Below the pieces are notes generated by a model that made no database searches, was not told the DNA's origin, and saw only the letters and a list, made by a program, of their open reading frames with translations. The position numbers and the translations under genes are program-made. From positions 1 through 5,964 of the forward strand of contig CALEMB010000023.1 in NCBI GenBank assembly GCA_937902805.1: DNA of 5,964 nucleotides, in the 5' to 3' direction. This stretch comes from an uncultured Bacteroidales bacterium (GTDB lineage Bacteria; Bacteroidota; Bacteroidia; Bacteroidales; F082). The number at the start of each line of letters is the position of its first letter. The stretch's first letter is position 1. Below are positions 1 to 5,964 of this stretch, in pieces.

Positions 1-1643
1 TGGCACCCGACAGCACTTTATCCTCCATCATCAGAACCAAGGGGCACAGCCGCAACCGCACCTTCAACGGCAATTTCGGGCTGGATTTTGACTACAACAT
101 CGACACCAACACGTTGGTCAACCTCTGGCTTTGGACCACTGCCGCACACGACAGTAGCAGTCTCACGGGGCGCACCGAGCGCACAGAATTTCTCAGTGGC
201 GCAGGGCGGTATTTCTACAACGAGGACGTACGCAACGGCAGTATGATGGCCAATGCCGCCTTTGGCGCAATGCTGGAGAAGCAACTTGACACCCTGGGCG
301 GAATGCTCTTCGTTGATTACACGGGCACGTTGACGCACAACCGCGCCTTTGTAGGGACGCTCCGCACCTTCGACAGCCTCACTGCCCTTAACTTTGACCA
401 TCGACGTTCGACCCGTAATCCTTCGCAGTGGCACGGTATCACCGCCGATGTCGCCCTACCCTACAGCAAGAAGGGCGAAGTGGATTTCGGCCTAATGGCC
501 AGCCTTGCACCGGAGCGCAAGAATGTGAACGAAACCAACAACGGCCTCACTGACTCGCTGCGCAGCTACAATTATACCAATGGAACTTACGAACTCTCTG
601 TCTATGTCGGCGCGGAGCACCACTTCGGCCGCTTCACCCTCGGTGCGTCCTTGTCAATGGACAATGCCTGGTACCGTCTGCAATATCCATTTGACCATAG
701 CGGCGACGCAAGCAAGTATTACCTCACCTTCAGTCCAACCTTCCATGCCAGCTACAGCTCCGAGTCGATGCACAACCTCACCTTCAGCTACACACACTAT
801 GTCGCGCCGCCCACCGCTACGCAACTCACACGCTTCACCGTCTATGACTACGACAACTATTCCACCGGCAACCCTAACTTGAAAAACGGTTACACCGACA
901 ATCTCGAATTCGGTTGGGAACGCTACTTCGACCACCTCGGCAGCATTGGCGTCAGTGCTTGGTACAACTCGAAGCGCAACCAGACAGGCACGCTTACTGA
1001 TGTGGCCTACTGCGATGTCTTTGGCCGTATCGTATCTTTCAGTCAGCCTTTCAATATCGGAACGGCCCGCAATGGAGGCATAGGATTGAATGCCACCCTG
1101 AGGCCGGTCAACTTCATGAATATCCGTTTCTACGCCAACCTCTTCGACGATTATTACCGTGTGCAGTACCGTCCCAATCAGTGGGCCGAGAGCAATATGC
1201 TTTGCTACTCGTTGAGGCTCAACTTCTGGGCAAAATTGTGGGAGCACAATAACAGCAAATGGTTCGATGGTTTGCAAGTGTTCACCAACGCCGTTTATCG
1301 CAGTCGCACACAGACCTTGCTGGCTGAGGTTGACCCCTACTTTACCGTTGACTGCGGCATAAGCACCGACTTATTCGACCGTCGGCTGTCGTTGTTCCTC
1401 AACGTCAACGACATCTTCAACACCGTCCGCACCGGTGGCGAGAGCATCAACCCTTACCATCCCTCAATTAGCGAAAGCACCCTTACCAGTCGCTATGTCA
1501 GTTTAGGACTCACCTGGCGCATCGGTCGCACCGAGATGGAAAGCCAGCAAACCCACGGCAAGAAGCCCAGCGGAAGAAAGAACCGACAGCAAACCACCAG
1601 TCCTACTGATTGCTTTTCGCCTGACCAAAGTGCCAAGGAATGA
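1..1643 (+). CDS. Outer-membrane beta-barrel protein, TonB-dependent-receptor-like, 3' part (5' end outside window)
   Basis: The reading frame is open from base 3 and ends at TGA 1641-1643, giving 546 visible residues; the true start lies upstream, so the TTG at 114 should not be taken as the start. The sequence is an alternating, aromatic-rich series of beta strands and polar loops, as in the large barrels of SusC/TonB receptors. The segment GNPNLKNGYTDNLEFGWERYF-like (bases about 867-929) matches the conserved GNPNL(K/R)PE...E.G box of the Bacteroidota 'outer membrane beta-barrel family' (OMP_b-brl_3 type). LNVNDIFNT (about 1398-1424) and the last strand SRYVSLGLTWRIG (1488-1526) fit the C-terminal end of that barrel. 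Plug and carboxypeptidase-like N-terminal domains, usual in this family, would lie outside the window, as family members are commonly around 750-900 residues. A polar tail of 38 residues follows the last strand. The substrate cannot be predicted. A hairpin follows the stop, so this gene is probably not co-transcribed with the porin. Confidence 0.85.
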   Translation, partial: APDSTLSSIIRTKGHSRNRTFNGNFGLDFDYNIDTNTLVNLWLWTTAAHDSSSLTGRTERTEFLSGAGRYFYNEDVRNGSMMANAAFGAMLEKQLDTLGGMLFVDYTGTLTHNRAFVGTLRTFDSLTALNFDHRRSTRNPSQWHGITADVALPYSKKGEVDFGLMASLAPERKNVNETNNGLTDSLRSYNYTNGTYELSVYVGAEHHFGRFTLGASLSMDNAWYRLQYPFDHSGDASKYYLTFSPTFHASYSSESMHNLTFSYTHYVAPPTATQLTRFTVYDYDNYSTGNPNLKNGYTDNLEFGWERYFDHLGSIGVSAWYNSKRNQTGTLTDVAYCDVFGRIVSFSQPFNIGTARNGGIGLNATLRPVNFMNIRFYANLFDDYYRVQYRPNQWAESNMLCYSLRLNFWAKLWEHNNSKWFDGLQVFTNAVYRSRTQTLLAEVDPYFTVDCGISTDLFDRRLSLFLNVNDIFNTVRTGGESINPYHPSISESTLTSRYVSLGLTWRIGRTEMESQQTHGKKPSGRKNRQQTTSPTDCFSPDQSAKE

Positions 1644-1656
1644 ATTTTGAGTTAGT

Positions 1657-1699
1657 CTTCACCGAGCGAGGCGATTTACGTTGCCTCGCTCGAAGTTTT
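1657..1699 (+). terminator. Probable intrinsic terminator after the barrel gene
   Basis: A perfect 10-bp inverted repeat, cgagcgaggc (1663-1672) and gcctcgctcg (1683-1692), has a 10-nt loop. It may extend by ctt 1657-1659 pairing with aag 1693-1695 across a 3-nt bulge. It starts about 20 nt after the stop codon and is followed by tttt at 1696-1699 and a further T-run at 1708-1712. The U-tract is short and interrupted, so efficiency is uncertain. The position and stem strength make it the likely transcript end of the upstream gene. Confidence 0.65.
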
Positions 1700-1749
1700 C
1701 ATCCTCATTTTTGATGAGACATGAAGCCCAAATTACCCACTTATGGGGA

Positions 1750-1780
1750 TTGGACTGCGAGGACAAAAGTGGGAATTTTG
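1750..1780 (+). promoter_or_regulatory. Candidate Bacteroidota-type promoter for the porin gene
   Basis: The element gaattttg at 1773-1780 matches the TAnnTTTG -7 consensus except at its first base. TTGG at 1750-1753 could be the -33 element, with 19 nt between the two. Transcription would begin roughly at 1786-1790, giving a leader of about 20 nt to the ATG at 1809. The stretch before the ATG is A-rich (gaataaaaacg) with no Shine-Dalgarno, as is usual in this phylum. No clear Fur-box-like palindrome was seen nearby. This is a pattern match only. Confidence 0.35.
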
Positions 1781-1808
1781 CAAACGTAATTGAATAAAAA
1801 CGTTCACT

Positions 1809-3131
1809 ATGAAACTGATTACGATTGCAAAATGCGCTTTGTTGGGTGTGGCCTTGAGTGTCATGCCTTTGCAGGCGCAAAACCATGTTACAGACTCAAC
1901 AAAGTCGACGAAGTTTTTCTCCTTATCGCGTCTTACGGTGGGCGGCTATGGAGAAGCCGTCTACACCCGAAACTTCTATAGCGACAATATGTTCCGCTAC
2001 TCCCATGCCGAGCGTTACCGTGATGCCAAAGGCCATGGTCGTGTTGATATACCGCATGTGGTCATCAATCTCGGCTACGACTTCGGCAAAGGCTGGACAA
2101 TGGGCACCGAGATAGAGTTTGAGCATGGTGGCAACGAAGTCGCCGTGGAGCTGGAAGCCGAAGAGACGGGCGAGTTTGAGCACGAAATCGAGCGCGGCGG
2201 CGAGGTGGCCCTGGAGCAATTCTGGATTCAGAAGTCGTTTAGCAAGGCCATCAACATCCGTTTGGGGCACATCATCGTGCCCGTGGGACAGACCAACTAC
2301 GCCCACCTGCCCACGCAGTTCTTCACTTGCTACCGTCCCGAAGGCGAGCTCACCATCCTGCCTTGCACTTGGCATGAGACGGGCATCAGCCTATGGGGCA
2401 AGCTCGGCAACTGGCGTTACGAGGCTGTTTTGGTGCCCGCCTTGAATTCCAATATGTTCAACAACGCCAACTGGGTAAAAAACGGCTCGGCATCGGGTTT
2501 TGAGTTCCGTGTGGCCAACCACCTGGCAGGTGCCCTGCGCATCGACAACTATTCCATTAAGAATTTCCACTGGGGTGTGAGCGGCTATATCGGCAACACC
2601 TTTAATAATGATGCCGTCACCAATGAGTTTAGCGAGTCCAGCCCATACAAGGATGTGAAAGGCACCGTCATCATCGGCACGGCCGAGTTTGACTACAAAG
2701 GTCACGGCTTGGTGGTGCGCGGCAACTTCGACTACGGCCACCTCGGTGATGCCAGCCTCATCTCGTCTTGGAACAAGAACCAAAACCACCAGAGTTTCTC
2801 GCCTTATCCTCGCTCGTTAGTGGGCGAGTCTGCCCTCGCATGTGGCGCAGAGATTGCCTACGACATCTTCCACACCATGAAACGCACCGGCGACCATAAG
2901 CTCTATCTCTTTGGCCGCTACGACTATTACGACAGTTATATCCCCTACCCTAACGCCCTCACCGACTACCAATGGACTGACCGCCACATGATGACCCTCG
3001 GCGTGAACTATTATCCCATTCCGCAGGTCGTCATCAAGGCGGACTTCGCCAAACGTTTCCTGAAAGAGCAATACAACGACGAACCTATGTTCTCGCTTGG
3101 TGTGGCTTATAGCGGGTTCTTTACGAAATAG
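1809..3131 (+). CDS. Outer-membrane porin-like beta-barrel protein (OprO/OprP-like)
   Basis: This is a complete gene of 440 residues, ATG to TAG. Residues 1-24 are a Sec signal peptide with K2 and K8, a hydrophobic core, and probable cleavage after LQA (A23) or Q24. The mature part is a beta-barrel: alternating strands rich in Tyr, Phe and Gly from TVGGYGEAVY onward, ending in the strand FSLGVAYSGFF near the C-terminus. A conserved-looking core, RLGHIIVPVGQTNYAHLP (residues 151-168) and RPEGELTILPCTWHETG (176-192), resembles phosphate-selective-porin-like proteins of Bacteroidota. Residues 101-136 are strikingly acidic, with 14 Glu and two His, and could face the pore or bind cations. Mature cysteines occur at 174, 186 and in the ALACGAE segment, which is uncommon for a porin. 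It lies 165 bp after the barrel gene and 160 bp before the imelysin gene on the same strand. Context suggests a role in metal or iron passage; the solute is not determinable. A nonspecific porin is the main alternative. Confidence 0.8.
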   Translation: MKLITIAKCALLGVALSVMPLQAQNHVTDSTKSTKFFSLSRLTVGGYGEAVYTRNFYSDNMFRYSHAERYRDAKGHGRVDIPHVVINLGYDFGKGWTMGTEIEFEHGGNEVAVELEAEETGEFEHEIERGGEVALEQFWIQKSFSKAINIRLGHIIVPVGQTNYAHLPTQFFTCYRPEGELTILPCTWHETGISLWGKLGNWRYEAVLVPALNSNMFNNANWVKNGSASGFEFRVANHLAGALRIDNYSIKNFHWGVSGYIGNTFNNDAVTNEFSESSPYKDVKGTVIIGTAEFDYKGHGLVVRGNFDYGHLGDASLISSWNKNQNHQSFSPYPRSLVGESALACGAEIAYDIFHTMKRTGDHKLYLFGRYDYYDSYIPYPNALTDYQWTDRHMMTLGVNYYPIPQVVIKADFAKRFLKEQYNDEPMFSLGVAYSGFFTK

Positions 3132-3148
3132 ATTCCCCTGCGGGGAAT
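3132..3148 (+). repeat. Short perfect hairpin directly after the porin stop
   Basis: attcccc (3132-3138) and ggggaat (3142-3148) form a 7-bp perfect stem with a tgc loop, beginning at the base after the porin stop codon. No T-run follows, so it is a poor intrinsic terminator. It could still protect the mRNA 3' end or act as an attenuator. Its 3' arm is also complementary to a downstream segment (see the leader entry). Confidence 0.5.
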
Positions 3149-3254
3149 GGCTTGGGGTGTTATATTTAACGCGGCGGCTTGTAGCACCTCTTTACCACTA
3201 ACAACCATTGCCGCCGCACTATAAAACGACACAACCCTCCATTCCCGAAGGGAA
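3143..3254 (+). promoter_or_regulatory. Possible structured leader RNA upstream of the imelysin gene
   Basis: Several complementary segments are nested in this gap. gggaatgg (3143-3150) pairs perfectly with ccattccc (3239-3246). Inside it, ggggt (3154-3158) pairs with accct (3234-3238) with one G-T pair. Further in, gcggcggc (3171-3178) pairs with gccgccgc (3210-3217), and ttgt (3179-3182) with acaa (3201-3204), extended by ag 3183-3184 with ct 3198-3199. The outer helix competes with two local hairpins: 3132-3138/3142-3148 and ttccc 3242-3246 with gggaa 3250-3254. A -7-like tatattta lies at 3161-3168, without a convincing -33 partner. Whether the region is transcribed as leader, and whether it regulates, is inference. 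It matches no riboswitch class I recognise. The A-rich stretch 3255-3291 before the ATG has no Shine-Dalgarno. Confidence 0.35.
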
Positions 3255-3291
3255 ACGCAGAAGAAAAATCAACATTTAAAAACATAACACC

Positions 3292-4461
3292 ATGAACAAA
3301 TTCCTGAAATCCGCAGCCCTCATCGCTGCATCCATCCTGTTGACAGTGAACCTTACCTCATGCAACAAAGATCCTCAACCCACCACTGAGGAAGCCAACA
3401 AGGCCCAAAAAGAGGCCATCGTGAAACAGTACCTCAACCACACGGTGTATCCGACCTATGCACAACTGGCCGAAAAGACCGATGCTCTCGTCGGGAACCT
3501 TGATGCATTGAAAGCCAACAAGACCCAAGCCAACGTGAATGCCGCCACAGCGACCTTCCTCGAAGCCCGCCACTGGTGGGAGTTGAGCGAGGCCTTCCTT
3601 TTTGGTGCCGCCTCCGACTTCGGCATTGACCCGCACATCGACTCGTGGCCCCTCGACGAGGATGCCTTCAACAACCTGATGGCCAGTCCCAACATGATTG
3701 CCATGCTGGCCGACGATGAAGACGGCACCGTGGCTGGCGAGCAGCTCGGCAACGCCCTCCTCGGTTTCCACGGCATCGAGTACATCCTCTTCCGCGACGG
3801 TCAGCCCCGCAATGTGAACGAAATCAACGACGACATGATGACCTATGTGCTGGCCGTCTCGCGCGACCTGCGCAACCGTTGCTTCCAACTGGAAGTGAGC
3901 TGGAACGACAACGCTCCCCAAGCTCACAAAGACCTGATGGACGAGCTGGAGCTTAACACTTCGCTGTCGAGCGGCAATACCTACGGTGCCAACATGATCC
4001 AAGCTGGTCAGGCCGGCAGCACCCACGCCACCTTCACCAACGCCCTTGAAGCCATCGCCGACGGCTGCATCGACATCGCCGACGAAGTGGGCACCTCCAA
4101 AATCGGCAAACCCCATAGTGGAGAAGACCCGACCTACGTGGAGTCGCCCTACAGCCAGAAATCCATCACCGACTTCTACGACAACATCAACAGCGTGAAG
4201 AACGCCTACATGGGCGGCATGGAAGGCCAAAGAGACGAGGCTTCCTCGCTACATACTTATATTAAGGAATATAACACCATCCTTGACACCAAGGCCGTGA
4301 ACGCCATCGAAAACGCTTTGATAAAGATCCAAGCCATGAGAGCGCCTTTCGTGCAGTTCTATGCCGACCCCACCGCTGGCGAAGCCATGGAAGCCTGTCA
4401 GGACCTCTCCGACGTAATGGCCGAGGTGAAGGCCGAGTTCGCCAAGATTGACATCAAATAA
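3292..4461 (+). CDS. Imelysin-family lipoprotein (M75-like, iron-uptake associated)
   Basis: This is a complete gene of 389 residues, ATG to TAA. The N-terminus is a lipoprotein signal: K3 and K6, a hydrophobic core, lipobox LTSC with the acylated Cys24, then NKDPQPTTEE as a flexible acidic linker. The mature protein is largely helical. Imelysin signatures are visible: ARHWWELSEAFLFG, IDPHIDSWPLDEDAFNN, the GxHxxE motif as GFHGIE (residues 158-163), and in the second half VESPYSQKSITDFYDNINSVKNAYMG (E284). Length fits the family (about 350-430). Imelysin was named as an insulin-cleaving protease, but structural work on the family did not support a classical peptidase site; relatives such as EfeO and IrpA are tied to iron uptake. 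A periplasmic-side or surface lipoprotein that binds iron or an iron complex is therefore the favoured reading. It lies downstream of a porin and upstream of a di-haem oxidoreductase, a pairing seen in many genomes. No frameshift or missing signature residue was seen. Confidence 0.93.
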   Translation: MNKFLKSAALIAASILLTVNLTSCNKDPQPTTEEANKAQKEAIVKQYLNHTVYPTYAQLAEKTDALVGNLDALKANKTQANVNAATATFLEARHWWELSEAFLFGAASDFGIDPHIDSWPLDEDAFNNLMASPNMIAMLADDEDGTVAGEQLGNALLGFHGIEYILFRDGQPRNVNEINDDMMTYVLAVSRDLRNRCFQLEVSWNDNAPQAHKDLMDELELNTSLSSGNTYGANMIQAGQAGSTHATFTNALEAIADGCIDIADEVGTSKIGKPHSGEDPTYVESPYSQKSITDFYDNINSVKNAYMGGMEGQRDEASSLHTYIKEYNTILDTKAVNAIENALIKIQAMRAPFVQFYADPTAGEAMEACQDLSDVMAEVKAEFAKIDIK

Positions 4462-4479
4462 TTCTAGTAATCGCTTAAT

Positions 4480-4555
4480 GTCATTGCGAGGAACGAAGCA
4501 ATCCAGACAAAAAACTTATTCCCTAGATTGCTTCGTCGTTCCTCCTCGCAATGAC
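4480..4555 (+). repeat. Long imperfect palindrome, dispersed GTCATTGCGAGG-type repeat
   Basis: The left arm 4480-4503 starts gtcattgcgaggaacg and ends gcaatc. The right arm 4526-4555 starts gattgcttcgtcg and ends ctcgcaatgac. Paired in blocks of 11, 6 and 7, all 24 bases of the left arm match the right arm. The right arm carries two extra triplets, so the folded stem has two 3-nt bulges. The loop of 22 nt is A/T-rich. No T-run follows, so it is not a typical intrinsic terminator. From memory, palindromes with this core (GTCATTGCGAGG...CGAAGCAATC) occur many times in intergenic regions of unrelated bacteria, in the manner of REP elements. It sits between the imelysin and oxidoreductase genes, where it could protect the upstream mRNA or reduce read-through. 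Confidence 0.8.
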
Positions 4556-4600
4556 GCAAAGCGGCAGATAAACAAGAACAATTATAAAAACTTAAATACT

Positions 4601-5964
4601 ATGATAAACCACAAACAATTAAGCATTATCGCCATAACAGGACTGATGTTCATGTTCGCCTGCAAGCCTGACCCCATCCCGACAGAGGTCACTGAAGACA
4701 CCTATGCGGGCGGTCAGTTAGGAACCACCTTCAACACTTCCGCCACTGCCTACGAAGACCCTACTCCAGCCACTGAGGAGGCTGGCCTGACGACGGCGTT
4801 CAAGTACGGCGAAGCCTTCTTTGAGCGCACCTACACGCAAAACAACCCACCTTTCAACGGCCTCGGACCGCTTTACATTCGCAGCAGTTGCATCGCCTGC
4901 CATCCTGGCTACGGCCACGGTAAGCGCATGAACCGCTACCGTGCTGACGACTGGGGCAACGGCTACCTGCTCGTAGTCACCGACCGCAATGACACCTACC
5001 TGAGTTCCCTCACAGGTATGCCGCAGACCAAGGCTGTCGCGCCTTTCAAGGCACCCATCGACGAGACGCAAATCCAAATCAACTGGCTGAGTTATGTAGA
5101 TGAATGGGGCAACCAATTCCCTGACGGCGAGACATACAACCTCACCTACCCCGAAGTCTACATTCCCGAAGAAGCCTATTACGTCCCCCTGCAGGTGGGT
5201 GGCAACGACATCCCCTACAGCGATGTGGTGGTACGCCTTGAGTCAACCATCGGGATCTATGGCACTGGCCTCATCGACGCTATCCCTGATGACTCGCTGA
5301 AGGCACAGTACCAGAAGGAATACAACGACGGCTATATGCAGAACGGCATCAACCCCGCTATGTGGGCGGGCGGTGACTGGGCCCCGACGGGCTTGTACGG
5401 CAACACCAATCACCCGAAGAGGTACACCTACGCCCTCACCCGCGGCCCCTTGCAGGATGCCCCCGGTGCCAACGCCATCTGGAACATCACCAACGTGACG
5501 CACCGCACCAAGATGGGTCACTACATGACCGCTGCCTACGCACAGAAAGCCTCACAAGACCCCGACGTGCAGGCCGCCTTCTACAGCTACTTCCCGCAGT
5601 ATAACCTCACAGGCGATGTGGAGACCGACATCTACAATTACCTGATGATGAACGACCAAATCCCTGAGTCGCTGAAGGTGCCCGAGATGAAAGACGAAGA
5701 CTATGTCAACTTTATGGTGTGGCACCGCGGCTTGGCTGTGCCTGCCGCCCGTAACATGAGCGACCCCGAGATACAACGCGGCAAAGAGTTGTTTACACAG
5801 ATGGGTTGCGCCTACTGCCACCGTCCATCGTGGCAGACCGGCGACGACATGTTCACCGACCCGACAGGCTTCTTTGCTGATGGTGACGCGCGTCTGCCCC
5901 GCTATCCCAACCAAAAGATTTGGCCTTACAGCGACTATATCCAGCATAAGCTCCACATGGAGAA
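4601..5964 (+). CDS. Di-haem c-type oxidoreductase lipoprotein (DHOR, DUF1111 family), 3'-truncated by window end
   Basis: The frame is open from ATG 4601 to the window end: 454 complete codons and no stop. Residues 1-21 are a lipoprotein signal (K5, hydrophobic core, lipobox MFAC, Cys21), followed by KPDPIPTE; this supports the chosen start. Two c-type haem sites are present: CIACH at 97-101, within GLGPLYIRSSCIACHPGYG, and CAYCH at 403-407, after DPEIQRGKELFTQMG. This order, about 300 residues between the haem motifs, and the downstream PYSDYIQHKL (442-451, where relatives usually read PYTDLLLHDMG) fit the di-haem oxidoreductase family, once called thiol oxidoreductases and distantly MauG-like. 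The C-terminus, probably around 100 residues with the family's FLHDGRA-type segment, lies outside the window. Maturation needs cytochrome c assembly. It is 139 bp after the imelysin gene, with an A-rich leader and no Shine-Dalgarno. Likely role: electron transfer or iron redox chemistry at the envelope alongside imelysin; the substrate is unknown. Confidence 0.93.
   Translation, partial: MINHKQLSIIAITGLMFMFACKPDPIPTEVTEDTYAGGQLGTTFNTSATAYEDPTPATEEAGLTTAFKYGEAFFERTYTQNNPPFNGLGPLYIRSSCIACHPGYGHGKRMNRYRADDWGNGYLLVVTDRNDTYLSSLTGMPQTKAVAPFKAPIDETQIQINWLSYVDEWGNQFPDGETYNLTYPEVYIPEEAYYVPLQVGGNDIPYSDVVVRLESTIGIYGTGLIDAIPDDSLKAQYQKEYNDGYMQNGINPAMWAGGDWAPTGLYGNTNHPKRYTYALTRGPLQDAPGANAIWNITNVTHRTKMGHYMTAAYAQKASQDPDVQAAFYSYFPQYNLTGDVETDIYNYLMMNDQIPESLKVPEMKDEDYVNFMVWHRGLAVPAARNMSDPEIQRGKELFTQMGCAYCHRPSWQTGDDMFTDPTGFFADGDARLPRYPNQKIWPYSDYIQHKLHME

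Noticed and set aside
114..116. TTG as start codon of the first gene
   Set aside because: The same frame is open back to base 3 and encodes barrel-like sequence, so the gene simply enters from outside the window.
654..1277. 207-codon minus-strand open frame opposite the barrel gene
   Set aside because: Same shadow pattern; the + strand carries clear barrel motifs across the whole stretch.
1659..1886. Minus-strand small open frame across the gap before the porin
   Set aside because: It overlaps the terminator hairpin and the porin signal peptide, and its translation shows no recognisable features.
3161..3168. tatattta as a -7 promoter element for the imelysin gene
   Set aside because: No TTG-type -33 element lies at the right distance upstream, so it is not listed as a promoter.
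3358..4230. Long open frame of 290 codons on the minus strand opposite the imelysin gene
   Set aside because: It is antisense to a gene with a full family signature; its His/Val/Gly-rich translation is typical of the complement of GC-rich codons, with no domain or signal.
4480..4555. Palindrome as an intrinsic terminator or as an IS end
   Set aside because: There is no T-run after the stem, and no transposase gene, target duplication or second end was seen nearby; it is listed as a dispersed repeat instead.
1..5964. CRISPR array, tRNA, rRNA, integrase or phage genes
   Set aside because: No regularly spaced direct repeats, no tRNA-like cloverleaf or rRNA sequence, and no such coding frames were found; the gaps between genes are all under 170 bases.

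Overview
The window reads as chromosomal DNA of a Bacteroidota bacterium, most likely order Bacteroidales. The evidence is a SusC/TonB-type outer-membrane barrel, a family-specific porin, two consecutive lipoproteins with lipobox cysteines, A-rich leaders without a Shine-Dalgarno sequence in front of every start codon, and one promoter-like match to the Bacteroidota TTG / TAnnTTTG pattern. All genes lie on the + strand. Genus cannot be read from this sequence.

Layout: (1) 1-1643, the 3' part of a large outer-membrane beta-barrel gene (TonB-receptor-like), followed by a probable terminator hairpin at 1657-1699. (2) 1809-3131, a complete 440-residue outer-membrane porin-like protein with an unusual glutamate-rich segment. 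(3) 3132-3291, a leader containing several nested inverted repeats that could form alternative RNA folds. (4) 3292-4461, a complete imelysin-family (M75-like) lipoprotein with the GxHxxE signature. (5) 4462-4600, a gap holding a long imperfect palindrome of the dispersed GTCATTGCGAGG...GAAGCAATC type. (6) 4601 to the window end, a 3'-truncated di-haem c-type cytochrome oxidoreductase lipoprotein with two CxxCH haem sites.

Porin, imelysin and di-haem oxidoreductase look like one functional cluster. Imelysin-like proteins and DUF1111-type di-haem oxidoreductases are recurrent neighbours in bacterial genomes and are linked to iron acquisition. The working model is an envelope iron or metal-handling module: the porin gives an outer-membrane route, the imelysin lipoprotein binds substrate, and the di-haem protein supplies redox chemistry. 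This is inference from family and context; the actual substrate cannot be read here. The upstream barrel gene is probably a separate transcription unit.

Nothing seen is clearly a new system. The least explained elements are the structured leader before the imelysin gene and the asymmetric dispersed palindrome between imelysin and the oxidoreductase.
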